Assembly (NCBI RefSeq): GCF_000240165.1
Contig: NC_017586.1
Location: 4,663,228-4,727,227, forward strand
DNA: 64,000 bases
Reading direction: 5' to 3'
DNA from: Streptantibioticus cattleyicolor NRRL 8057 = DSM 46488
GTDB lineage: Bacteria > Actinomycetota > Actinomycetes > Streptomycetales > Streptomycetaceae
In this document: positions 1 to 7,583 of the stretch, piece after piece
Position numbering within the stretch: position 1 is the stretch's first letter
How the letters are laid out: the number at the start of each line of letters is the position of its first letter
The notes under the pieces: generated by a model
The model's input: only the letters and a program-made list of their open reading frames with translations
What the model was told of the DNA's origin: nothing
The model's database searches: none
Position numbers and translations under genes: made by a program

Positions 1-603
1 GGCCACGACATCGCGCTGGAGAACGTCCGCCAGGTCGCCGAGGCGGCCACCGCCGCGGGCACCACGGTCACCCTCGACATGGAGGACCACACCACCGTCG
101 ACTCGACCCTGGCGATCCTGGACGACCTGCGCAAGGAGCACCCCGGCACCGGTGCCGTGGTCCAGTCCTACCTGTTCCGCACCGAGGACGACTGCCGCCG
201 GCTGGCCGCCCCGGGCTCCCGGGTCCGGCTGGTCAAGGGCGCCTACAAGGAGCCCGCCTCCGTCGCCCACCAGGACAAGCGCGAGGTCGACCGGGCCTAC
301 GTGCGCTGCCTGAAGATCCTGATGAACGGCGCCGGGTACCCGATGATCGGCTCGCACGACCCGCGCATGATCGCCATCGCCCAGGACCTGGCCACCCGGG
401 CCGGCCGCGCCCACGGCGACTACGAGTTCCAGATGCTGTACGGCATCCGGACCGCCGAGCAGCGCCGCCTGGCGGACGAAGGCGAGCGTATGCGCATTTA
501 CGTGCCGTACGGCGCAGACTGGTACGGGTACTTCATGCGCCGCCTCGCCGAGCGCCCGGCCAACCTCGCGTTCTTCCTGCGCTCGTTCGTCCCCGGCGCC
601 TGA
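1..603 (+). CDS. Proline dehydrogenase, C-terminal part
   Basis: The reading frame is open from base 1, so the gene begins upstream of the window. The 200 visible residues match the end of the FAD-dependent proline dehydrogenase TIM barrel: LVKGAYKEP, the IGSHDPRM strand and the closing YEFQMLYGIR and RIYVPYG..W segments that shape the substrate and flavin site. The enzyme oxidises proline to pyrroline-5-carboxylate. The downstream pruA gene (86 bp away) encodes the next step, so the two form a proline-utilisation operon with separate polypeptides in place of a fused PutA. The stop codon lies in a short direct repeat (CCCGGCGCCTGAGCCC twice). Confidence 0.93.
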   Translation, partial: GHDIALENVRQVAEAATAAGTTVTLDMEDHTTVDSTLAILDDLRKEHPGTGAVVQSYLFRTEDDCRRLAAPGSRVRLVKGAYKEPASVAHQDKREVDRAYVRCLKILMNGAGYPMIGSHDPRMIAIAQDLATRAGRAHGDYEFQMLYGIRTAEQRRLADEGERMRIYVPYGADWYGYFMRRLAERPANLAFFLRSFVPGA

Positions 604-689
604 GCCCCCGGCGCCTGAGCCCCGGGCGCCCACCCGCCTCCCCACCGGAACCACCCGCAACCCGTAACCCACGAAGGAGACCCCTTCCC

Positions 690-2321
690 ATGGACGCCGT
701 GACCCAGGTACCCGCCCCGGTCAACGAGCCGGTGCACTCCTACGCCCCGGGGAGCCCGGAGCGGGCCCGGCTGGAGGCCAAGCTCAAGGAGCTGAGCGAG
801 AACCCCGTCGACCTGCCGATGACCATCGGCGGCGTCAAGCGGATGGGCGGCGGCGAGCCGTTCGACGTCGTACAGCCGCACAACCACCGCTCGGTGCTGG
901 GCACCTTCCGCCACGCCACCACCGACGACGCCAAGGACGCGGTCGAGGCCGCGCTGGCCGCCGCCCCCGCGTGGCGCGCGATGTCCTTCGACGACCGGGC
1001 CGCGATCATCCTGCGCGCCGCCGAGCTGCTGGCCGGCCCGTGGCGGGAGACGGTGGCCGCCGCCACCATGCTGGGCCAGTCCAAGACCGTCCAGCAGGCC
1101 GAGATCGACACCCCCTGCGAGCTGGTCGACTTCTGGCGCTTCAACGTCCACTACGCCCGGCAGATCCTCGCCGAGCAGCCGCCGGCCAACTCGCCCGGCG
1201 TGTGGAACCGCCTCGACCACCGGCCGCTGGAGGGGTTCGTCTACGCGATCACGCCCTTCAACTTCTCCGCGATCGCCGGCAACCTGCCGACCGCGCCCGC
1301 GCTGATGGGCAACGTCGTGGTGTGGAAGCCCTCGCCGACCCAGACCTTCGCCGCCGTCAAGCTGATGGAGCTGCTGGAGGAGGCCGGGCTGCCCAAGGGC
1401 GTGATCAACCTGGTCACCGGGGACGGCGTCGCCGTCTCCGAGGTGGCGCTCAACCACCCGGAGCTGGCCGGCATCCACTTCACCGGCTCCACCAGGACCT
1501 TCCAGTACCTGTGGAAGACGGTCGCCGCCAACATCGAGACCTACCGCTCCTACCCGCGGCTGGTCGGCGAGACCGGCGGCAAGGACTTCGTGGTCGCCCA
1601 CCCCTCCGCCGACCCGGCGGTGCTCAAGACCGCGCTGACCCGCGGTGCCTTCGAGTACCAGGGCCAGAAGTGCTCGGCCACCTCCCGCGCCTACATCCCG
1701 CGCTCCATCTGGGAGAACGGCTTCAAGGAGGAGTTCGCCGCCGAGGTCGACGCCATCGCCATGGGTGACGTCACCGACCTGGACAACTTCATCGGCGCCG
1801 TCATCGACGAGCGGGCCTTCGCCAAGAACAAGGCGGCGATCGACCGCGCCAAGGCCGACCCCACCTGCGAGATCGTGGCCGGCGGCACCTACGACGACAC
1901 CGTGGGCTACTTCGTCCGCCCGACCGTCCTCACCTGCTCCGACCCGGACAGCGAGTTCTTCCGCGACGAGTACTTCGGCCCGGTGCTCGCCGTCCACGTC
2001 TACGAGGACGACGACTACGAGGAGATGCTGCGCCAGATGGAGTCCGTCTCGGCGTACGCGCTCACCGGCTCGGTGATCGCCCGCGACCGGGCCGCCGCCG
2101 CGCACACCATGGAGGTGCTGCGGTTCGCCGCCGGCAACTTCTACATCAACGACAAGTCCACCGGTGCCGTGGTCGGCCAGCAGCCGTTCGGCGGCGGCCG
2201 GGCCTCCGGCACCAACGACAAGGCCGGTGCCGCCCAGAACCTGACGCGCTGGACCTCCACCCGCGCCATCAAGGAATCCCTGGTCCCGCCGACCGACTAC
2301 CGCTACCCGCACATGGGCTGA
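690..2321 (+). CDS. pruA: L-glutamate gamma-semialdehyde (P5C) dehydrogenase
   Basis: This 543-residue aldehyde dehydrogenase oxidises glutamate semialdehyde, in equilibrium with pyrroline-5-carboxylate, to glutamate with NAD+. Visible features are the ITPFNFSAIAGNL and VVWKPS cofactor-binding strands, FTGST, the ETGGKDFVV glutamate loop, the catalytic Cys328 in GQKCSATSR, and the FGGGRASGTNDKAG tail. Length and motifs fit the single-domain P5C dehydrogenase 1 family. The ATG at 690 is preceded by GAAGGAGA. It follows proline dehydrogenase, so both steps of proline to glutamate are together. A strong hairpin terminator follows 21 bp after the stop. Confidence 0.96.
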   Translation: MDAVTQVPAPVNEPVHSYAPGSPERARLEAKLKELSENPVDLPMTIGGVKRMGGGEPFDVVQPHNHRSVLGTFRHATTDDAKDAVEAALAAAPAWRAMSFDDRAAIILRAAELLAGPWRETVAAATMLGQSKTVQQAEIDTPCELVDFWRFNVHYARQILAEQPPANSPGVWNRLDHRPLEGFVYAITPFNFSAIAGNLPTAPALMGNVVVWKPSPTQTFAAVKLMELLEEAGLPKGVINLVTGDGVAVSEVALNHPELAGIHFTGSTRTFQYLWKTVAANIETYRSYPRLVGETGGKDFVVAHPSADPAVLKTALTRGAFEYQGQKCSATSRAYIPRSIWENGFKEEFAAEVDAIAMGDVTDLDNFIGAVIDERAFAKNKAAIDRAKADPTCEIVAGGTYDDTVGYFVRPTVLTCSDPDSEFFRDEYFGPVLAVHVYEDDDYEEMLRQMESVSAYALTGSVIARDRAAAAHTMEVLRFAAGNFYINDKSTGAVVGQQPFGGGRASGTNDKAGAAQNLTRWTSTRAIKESLVPPTDYRYPHMG

Positions 2322-2342
2322 CCGCCCGCCCGCCAACGGCGC

Positions 2343-2374
2343 GGCCCCCCGGCACAACGGCGTGCCGGGGGGCC
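2343..2374 (+). terminator. Rho-independent-type terminator after pruA
   Basis: A perfect 13-bp stem (GGCCCCCCGGCAC / GTGCCGGGGGGCC) closes a 6-nt loop. There is no U-tract, as is common in high-GC actinobacteria. Confidence 0.85.
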
Positions 2375-2596
2375 GTCGCGTTCCCGGCGGGGCCGTCTCA
2401 GATAGTAGGACGTCCGAGTAATCGGGGAGACAGGACGGCCGGCGCGGCCTAGCGTGGTAGGAGCCGAACGTCTCGCTCGATCCAGCGAACGGCGGATGAG
2501 AGCCGGTGCCTTGACGCAGGTCACCCCTGCCGCACCCGCCCCCCGCCCCTTCCGGCGCACCGCAACCCCTCACCTTCCACCTGGTTGGAGTGCACC
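2375..2596 (+). other. Gene-free stretch between pruA terminator and small ORF
   Basis: I see no gene here. The stretch carries the 16-nt motif at 2405-2420 and then a GC-rich segment that reads like an untranslated leader for the small ORF at 2597. A TAGCGT sequence at 2450-2455 could be a -10 box, but this is a guess. Confidence 0.4.
2405..2420 (+). promoter_or_regulatory. 16-nt motif, copy 1 (inverted copy at 4088)
   Basis: GTAGGACGTCCGAGTA contains the palindrome GGACGTCC. Its exact reverse complement lies at 4088-4103 upstream of ilvE. Both copies are in non-coding DNA upstream of genes, which suggests a shared regulator or promoter element. I cannot name the binding protein. Confidence 0.55.
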
Positions 2597-2692
2597 ATGG
2601 ATGAGACCGCCCGCAAGAACGCCGCCGAAGCCCTCCAGCGCGCCCTCGACCGCCGGGACAACGGCGGGGTCACCGGCCACGAACGGCGCTGA
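2597..2692 (+). CDS. Putative 31-residue peptide
   Basis: A short ORF starts with ATG at 2597 after TTGGAG with a 6-nt gap, a good ribosome binding site. It encodes [20 protein letters not shown] followed by [11 protein letters not shown]: an amphipathic, charged helix-like stretch and a Gly/His/Arg tail. No signal peptide and no cysteines are visible. It sits alone between the pruA terminator and the leuB promoter, behind the 16-nt motif. Function is unknown. It could be a regulatory leader peptide, but it is not enriched in Leu or Pro codons beyond chance. Confidence 0.5.
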   Translation: MDETARKNAAEALQRALDRRDNGGVTGHERR

Positions 2693-2768
2693 CCCCACCG
2701 TCCCCGCCGGGACGGCACCCGGGGCCGCGCGACGGTCCCGGGCGTGCCCCGGCCCGCTGACGGGCGAC

Positions 2769-2821
2769 TGGTGTCCGCCATACGGACACCATGTGTCAGG
2801 AGCTGGGACGAGGCGTAGAGT
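2769..2821 (+). promoter_or_regulatory. leuB promoter with 9-bp inverted repeat operator candidate
   Basis: An inverted repeat TGGTGTCCG-CCATA-CGGACACCA spans 2769-2791. Just downstream are GTGTCA (2793-2798) as a weak -35 box and TAGAGT (2816-2821) as a -10 box, 17 nt apart. The -10 box is 7 nt from the leuB ATG, so the transcript is probably leaderless. The repeat abuts the -35 box, where a bound repressor or activator could act. Confidence 0.6.
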
Positions 2822-2828
2822 GCCCGTC

Positions 2829-3869
2829 ATGTCTCGCAGCATCGACCTCGCAGTGATCCCCGGCGACGGAATCGGCCAGGAAGTCGTGGCGGAAGGGCTC
2901 AAGGTCCTCCGCGCGGTACTCGACGAGGACGTGAAGCTGGAGACCACCGAGTACGACTTCGGCGCCCGCCGCTACCACGCCACCGGTGACACCCTCACCG
3001 ACGCCGACCTCGCAGCCCTCAAGGGCCACGACGCCATCCTGCTCGGCGCCATCGGCGACCCGTCGGTGCCCTCCGGCGTCCTGGAGCGCGGGTTCCTGCT
3101 CAAGCTGCGGTTCGCCTTCGACCACTACGTCAACCTGCGCCCCGGCAAGCTCTTCCCCAACGTGGCCTCCCCGCTGGCCGGTTCCCCGCGGATCGACTTC
3201 GTGGTGGTCCGCGAGGGCACCGAGGGCCCCTACACCGGCAACGGCGGCTCGCTGCGCACCGGCACCCCGCACGAGGTGGCCACCGAGGTGAGCGTCAACA
3301 CCGCGTACGGCATCGAGCGCGTGGTGCGCGACGCCTACGCCCGGGCCCAGGCGCGCCCCCGCAAGAAGCTCACCCTGGTGCACAAGAACAACGTGCTGGT
3401 CCACGCCGGCCACCTGTGGAAGTCGGTCTTCGACCGGGTCGGCCGCGAGTTCCCCGAGGTGACCACCGACTACCTGCACGTCGACGCGGCCACCATCTTC
3501 TTCGTCACCCAGCCCGAGCGCTTCGACGTGATCGTCACCGACAACCTCTTCGGTGACATCCTCACCGACCTGGCCGCCGCCGTCACCGGTGGCATCGGCC
3601 TGGCCGCGAGCGGCAACATCAACCCGGCCGGCGAGTTCCCCTCCATGTTCGAGCCGGTGCACGGCTCGGCGCCGGACATCGCCGGCCAGGGCAAGGCCGA
3701 CCCGACCGCCACCGTGCTGTCGGTGGCGCTCCTGCTGGACCACCTCGGCCACCGCGAGCAGGCGGCGCGCGTCGAGGAGGCGGTCGCCGCCGACCTGGCC
3801 GGCCGCACCGGCGAGCCGCGCACCACCGCCGAGATCGGCGACGCGCTGGCCGCCCGAGTATCCGGCTGA
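2829..3869 (+). CDS. leuB: 3-isopropylmalate dehydrogenase
   Basis: This NAD+-dependent enzyme oxidises and decarboxylates 3-isopropylmalate to 2-oxoisocaproate in leucine synthesis. The 346-residue product starts [19 protein letters not shown], has the [10 protein letters not shown] substrate loop, the TLVHKNN segment and the [13 protein letters not shown] metal-binding helix with its aspartates, then [14 protein letters not shown]. The reading frame is open back to 2454, but ATG 2829 gives the family's usual N-terminus and a typical leaderless promoter. The partner genes leuC and leuD are far away at 40.5 kb; ilvE, the final transamination, lies next downstream. Confidence 0.95.
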   Translation: MSRSIDLAVIPGDGIGQEVVAEGLKVLRAVLDEDVKLETTEYDFGARRYHATGDTLTDADLAALKGHDAILLGAIGDPSVPSGVLERGFLLKLRFAFDHYVNLRPGKLFPNVASPLAGSPRIDFVVVREGTEGPYTGNGGSLRTGTPHEVATEVSVNTAYGIERVVRDAYARAQARPRKKLTLVHKNNVLVHAGHLWKSVFDRVGREFPEVTTDYLHVDAATIFFVTQPERFDVIVTDNLFGDILTDLAAAVTGGIGLAASGNINPAGEFPSMFEPVHGSAPDIAGQGKADPTATVLSVALLLDHLGHREQAARVEEAVAADLAGRTGEPRTTAEIGDALAARVSG

Positions 3870-4087
3870 CCGCCGGGTACCCCCGCCGGACCCGCCGTCG
3901 CGGGCCGCCCCTGCCGATCCCCCCTCGCGCAGGGACGCCCGCGGCGGCGCCCTCCGGCCCGCACCGCACAGCCGGCCCGGACGGTCAGTGACCCGGTACG
4001 CCATCACGGCTGCCGCCCGACGCCAGGTTCCTTCCCCCGCCCGGCATCGGCGATAATCGAACCCAGGGCCGCATTACCGCACGGGGA

Positions 4088-4103
4088 TACTCGGACGTCC
4101 TAC
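4088..4103 (-). promoter_or_regulatory. 16-nt motif, copy 2, upstream of ilvE
   Basis: TACTCGGACGTCCTAC is the exact reverse complement of the motif at 2405-2420. It lies 59 bp before the ilvE start codon in the intergenic region after leuB. Confidence 0.55.
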
Positions 4104-4162
4104 GAACGCCGCGAGGCGAGATAAGCGGTCCGCCACGACCTCACGGTGAAGGACACGCAACC

Positions 4163-5266
4163 ATGACGACGCCCAGGATCGAGCTCAAGCCCACCACCCA
4201 GCCCCTGTCCGACGCCGAGCGGGCGAAGATCCTCGCCAACCCCGGCTTCGGCCGCCACTTCACCGACCACATGGTCACCGTCAAGTGGACCGAGGGGCGC
4301 GGCTGGCACGACGCGGAGCTGGTCCCGTACGCGCCGCTGGCCCTCGACCCGGCCAACATGACGCTCCACTACGCCCAGGCGATCTTCGAAGGTCTCAAGG
4401 CGTACCGGCAGCCGGACGGCAGCGTGGCCACCTTCCGCCCGGAGGCCAACGCCGAGCGGTTCCAGGCGTCGGCGCGCCGGCTGGCCATGCCGGAGCTGCG
4501 CGCCGAGCTGTTCGTCGCCGCCTGCGACGCGCTGGTCAACCAGGACAAGGCGTGGGTGCCCAGCGAGGGTGAACAGTCGCTCTACCTGCGGCCGTTCATG
4601 TTCGCCACCGAGGTCGGCCTCGGGGTGCGGCCGGCCAACGCGTACCTCTTCATCGTCATCGCCTCCCCGGCCGGCGCCTACTTCCCCGGTGGCGTCAAGC
4701 CGGTCTCGGTCTGGCTGTCGGAGGAGTACGTGCGGGCCGCGCCCGGCGGCACCGGCGCCGCCAAGTGCGCGGGCAACTACGCCGCTTCGCTGGTCGCCCA
4801 GGCCCAGGCCGCCGAGCACGGCTGCGACCAGGTGGTCTGGCTGGACGCCATCGAGCGCCGCTGGATCGAGGAGATGGGCGGCATGAACCTGTACTTCGTG
4901 TACGGGGGCCGGGACGGCGCCAAGGCGCGCATCGTCACCCCGGAGCTGTCCGGCTCGCTGCTGCCCGGCATCACCCGGCGCTCGCTGCTGACCATCGCCG
5001 AGGACCTGGGCTACGAGGTGTCCGAGGGCCGGATCTCGGTGGACGACTGGAAGAACGGCAACGCCGACGGCACGCTGACCGAGGTCTTCGCCTGCGGCAC
5101 CGCCGCCGTCATCACCCCGGTCGGCTCGGTCAAGTCCACCCGCGCCGACTGGACGGTGGGCGACGGGGAGCCGGGCGCGGTCACCATGGAGCTGCGCAAG
5201 GCGCTGCTGGACATCCAGACCGGCGCCGCCCCCGACACGCACGGCTGGATGCACAAGCTCGCCTGA
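4163..5266 (+). CDS. ilvE: Branched-chain amino acid aminotransferase
   Basis: This fold-type IV PLP enzyme transfers an amino group from glutamate to the branched 2-oxo acids, the last step for leucine, isoleucine and valine, and it also starts their breakdown. The 367-residue protein has [24 protein letters not shown], the PLP lysine K201 in [15 protein letters not shown], and [16 protein letters not shown]. The ATG at 4163 follows GAAGGA with good spacing. The gene has its own upstream region with the inverted 16-nt motif. It converges on the permease gene at 5274 with only 7 bp between stops. Confidence 0.96.
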   Translation: MTTPRIELKPTTQPLSDAERAKILANPGFGRHFTDHMVTVKWTEGRGWHDAELVPYAPLALDPANMTLHYAQAIFEGLKAYRQPDGSVATFRPEANAERFQASARRLAMPELRAELFVAACDALVNQDKAWVPSEGEQSLYLRPFMFATEVGLGVRPANAYLFIVIASPAGAYFPGGVKPVSVWLSEEYVRAAPGGTGAAKCAGNYAASLVAQAQAAEHGCDQVVWLDAIERRWIEEMGGMNLYFVYGGRDGAKARIVTPELSGSLLPGITRRSLLTIAEDLGYEVSEGRISVDDWKNGNADGTLTEVFACGTAAVITPVGSVKSTRADWTVGDGEPGAVTMELRKALLDIQTGAAPDTHGWMHKLA

Positions 5267-5273
5267 CGCATCG

Positions 5274-6722
5274 TCAGACCGTTACCGCCGGCCCCTGGCC
5301 GGTCACGGCCGCGTCCTCTTCCGTCTCGCGCGGGAGCGGATGCGGCCGTCGCGCGTCGAGCGCCAGGTAGCACCCGGCGGTCACCGCTGCGGCGATCAGG
5401 AAGCTGACGTCGATGCCGCCGGTGTACCTCAGCAGCGGGCCGCTGTAGAGCGGGGTGTCCACCGCCATCAGCCCGACCGCGCTGCCGGCCGCCCACGCCA
5501 CGGTGGCCTGGAGGTTCCACCCGGCCGTGTACCAGTAGATGCCGCCCACCGTACGGCGGTTGTAGACCTGGAGCGACTCGGGGTCGTACCGCCCCCGCAC
5601 CCGGGCGAAGCCGAGCAGCGTGATCACCGCCCACGGGGTGCCCACCGCGGTGAGGACGAGGACGAACGAGGTCATGGCGTCCTGCGCGGCCCAGGCGAAG
5701 TGGCCGAGGAAGACCAGCACGGTGGAGACCGCGGCGACCACGTAGGTGGCCTGGGTACGGGTGGCCTTCGGCAGGATGGCGTCCAGGTCGAGCCCCATGC
5801 TGTAGAGCATCAGGCCGGCGTTGCCCACCGAGCCGGCCGAGGCGTTGACCAGCAGCAGCACCAGGTACCAGGCGGGGCAGGCGGCCACCAGCGGGCCGGC
5901 GTAGTCCGGGCCGGCCGCGTCCACCGCGAGCGCCGTGAAGGTGCCGAACAGCTGCGGCACCAGCAGCCCGACGACCAGGCCGAAACAGGTGCCGAGGAAG
6001 ACCGCGCGCGGGCGGTGCCGGGTGGGGGAGACGTAGCGGGTGTAGTCGCCGAGCAGCGTGATGAAGGCCATCGGGCCGCTGAGCCCGGCGGAGACCGCGG
6101 AGAGCAGCCAGGTGGGCCGGAAGCCGCCCAGCAGGTAGTGCGAGCCGTGCGCCGGTGAGGTGTGGAACGCCCCGGCGTAGGCGAGGACACCGGCCAGCAG
6201 CAGCACCGTCAGCCCGACCGCGAGGATGTTGCTCAGCCGCAGCAGCATCCGGTAGCCGAAGACCGCCGAGGTGGCGGTGGTGGCGGCCAGCACCGCGTAG
6301 ACCACCGCGTAGGTGGCGGCGCCGGCGGGCAGCCCCAGCATCCGGTGGAGGCAGCCGACCACCGCGTCACCGCCGACCCACAGCGTCAGCGCGGTGTACC
6401 CCAGCGACAGCAGCAGCCCGATCAGGGACCCCAGCAGCCGGCCGCGCACCCCGAAGTGGGCGCCGCTGGAGGTCGACAGGTTGGTCGCCGACCGCAGCGA
6501 GACCAGCGCCAGCGGCGCCACCAGCACCACGCCGACCACGGTGCCCGCCGCCAGTGAGGTCAGCGACCCCCACCAGCCCAGCCCGAAGGAGACCGGCAGC
6601 CAGCCGAAGACGATCACCCCCAGCGCGAGGTTGGAGCCCAGCAGGATGGCCACCACGTCACGTGGACCGCTGGTGCGCTCCGCTTCGGGGACGGTGTCGA
6701 CTCCCCGCTGTTCGATCTCCAT
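5274..6722 (-). CDS. NCS1-family cytosine/purine/allantoin-type permease
   Basis: The 482-residue membrane protein has about 12 hydrophobic segments and the NCS1 (nucleobase:cation symporter-1) pattern: SSGAHFGVRGRLLGSLIG near the N-terminus, GGFRPTWLLSAVSAGLSGPMAF mid-protein region, GDYTRYVSP, and a conserved NAG motif. It should import a nucleobase, allantoin, hydantoin or similar nitrogenous ring; the sequence does not decide which. The frame is open to 6767, but ATG 6722 follows GAGGAG and begins MEIEQRGVDTVPEAERT, the usual N-terminus. It is divergent from the urease-like operon with TetR-like operators between, so it probably belongs to the same nitrogen-scavenging unit. Confidence 0.87.
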   Translation of the reverse strand: MEIEQRGVDTVPEAERTSGPRDVVAILLGSNLALGVIVFGWLPVSFGLGWWGSLTSLAAGTVVGVVLVAPLALVSLRSATNLSTSSGAHFGVRGRLLGSLIGLLLSLGYTALTLWVGGDAVVGCLHRMLGLPAGAATYAVVYAVLAATTATSAVFGYRMLLRLSNILAVGLTVLLLAGVLAYAGAFHTSPAHGSHYLLGGFRPTWLLSAVSAGLSGPMAFITLLGDYTRYVSPTRHRPRAVFLGTCFGLVVGLLVPQLFGTFTALAVDAAGPDYAGPLVAACPAWYLVLLLVNASAGSVGNAGLMLYSMGLDLDAILPKATRTQATYVVAAVSTVLVFLGHFAWAAQDAMTSFVLVLTAVGTPWAVITLLGFARVRGRYDPESLQVYNRRTVGGIYWYTAGWNLQATVAWAAGSAVGLMAVDTPLYSGPLLRYTGGIDVSFLIAAAVTAGCYLALDARRPHPLPRETEEDAAVTGQGPAVTV

Positions 6723-6751
6723 GGGGCGGCTCCTCGCACGGCACGGGCATT

Positions 6752-6836
6752 TTAGAACGCCGCTCAATGTGACTCACGGAAGGCTTCCGGTCAATGCCTG
6801 GCGTCACGTGGATGAATTTTTAGAGTGATGTTCTAA
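6752..6836. promoter_or_regulatory. Two TetR-type operator candidates in the divergent promoter region
   Basis: TTAGAACGCCGCTCAA (6752-6767) and TTAGAGTGATGTTCTAA (6820-6836) share dyad-symmetric TTAGA...TCTAA ends, and both are followed by an AATGTG extension. One lies near each divergent gene (permease and ureAB). TetR-family repressors commonly bind 15-17 bp dyads with such ends, and a TetR gene sits at the end of the ureAB-ureC-deiminase run. Autoregulation of the whole locus by that protein is inferred. Confidence 0.5.
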
Positions 6837-6841
6837 TGTGG

Positions 6842-6863
6842 GGGGTCGGCAGTTGCCGACCCC
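6842..6863 (+). promoter_or_regulatory. 22-nt palindrome ahead of ureAB
   Basis: GGGGTCGGCA-GT-TGCCGACCCC is a perfect dyad located between the operator at 6836 and the ureAB ribosome binding site at 6880. In RNA it would form a 9-bp hairpin in the leader. It could be an operator or a weak transcription stop. Confidence 0.4.
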
Positions 6864-6893
6864 TTCGTCCGATCCCATCGGGAGGTGTGGCCG

Positions 6894-7583
6894 GTGCGGC
6901 TGACCCCCACCGAACGCGACCGCCTGTTGCTGTTCGGCGCCGCGCAGCTCGCGCGGACCCGGCTGGCCCGCGGGCTCAAGCTCAACGTCCCCGAGGCCAC
7001 CGCGCTCATCGCCGACACCGTCTGCGAGGCCGCCCGGGACGGCGCCCGGCTCGCCGACGCCATCGAGGCCGGCCGCCGCGCCCTGCGCCCCGACGACGTG
7101 CTGCCCGGGGTGGCCGACGTGGTCGGCGACGTGATGGTCGAGGCCGTCTTCGCCGACGGCTCCCGGCTCGCCGTGGTCACCGACCCCATCGCCGGCGGCT
7201 CCCTGGGCGAGCGGGCCCCCGGCGCCGTCCTGCCCGGCCCGGCCGACCCGGCGCCCGAGCCGGCCGTCACCGTCACCGTCCGCAACACCGCGAGCGTGCC
7301 GGTGAGCGTCACCTCGCACTTCCACTTCTTCGAGGCCAACCCCCGGCTCCACTTCGACCGGCGGGCCGCCTACGGCATGCGGCTCGCCGTACCGGCCGGC
7401 TCCTCGGTGCGCTTCGGACCCGGCGAGGAACACCCGGTCGGCCTGGTGCCGATCGGCGGCGACCGGATCGCCATCGGCTTCGCCGGACTCGTCGACGGAC
7501 CGCTGGACGCCCCCGGCGCCCGCGAGGAAGCACTGCGCCGCGCCGCTGCCTGCGGCTACCTGGGAGCGGAGGAGGACCGATGA
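6894..7583 (+). CDS. ureAB: Urease gamma-beta fusion homologue
   Basis: The 229-residue protein joins a urease gamma domain (residues 1-100, RLTPTERDRLLLFGAAQLAR, RGLKLNVPEATALIAD) to a beta domain (about 105-225, SVPVSVTSHFHFFEANPRLHFDR). These are the structural subunits that pack around the catalytic alpha chain. GTG 6894 is chosen over GTG 6885 because GGGAGG lies 8 nt before it and RLTPTERD is the family N-terminus. The stop overlaps the ureC start (ATGA). Accessory genes ureD, E, F and G, which load nickel, are absent from this locus. Confidence 0.87.
   Translation: MRLTPTERDRLLLFGAAQLARTRLARGLKLNVPEATALIADTVCEAARDGARLADAIEAGRRALRPDDVLPGVADVVGDVMVEAVFADGSRLAVVTDPIAGGSLGERAPGAVLPGPADPAPEPAVTVTVRNTASVPVSVTSHFHFFEANPRLHFDRRAAYGMRLAVPAGSSVRFGPGEEHPVGLVPIGGDRIAIGFAGLVDGPLDAPGAREEALRRAAACGYLGAEEDR

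Noticed and set aside
498..2573. A 691-codon minus-strand open frame over pruA
   Set aside because: Shadow of pruA on the other strand, rich in Val/Gly/Arg without motifs.
2454..2828. N-terminal extension of leuB to 2454
   Set aside because: It would cross the small ORF and the promoter-like dyad, and LeuB proteins begin near ATG 2829.
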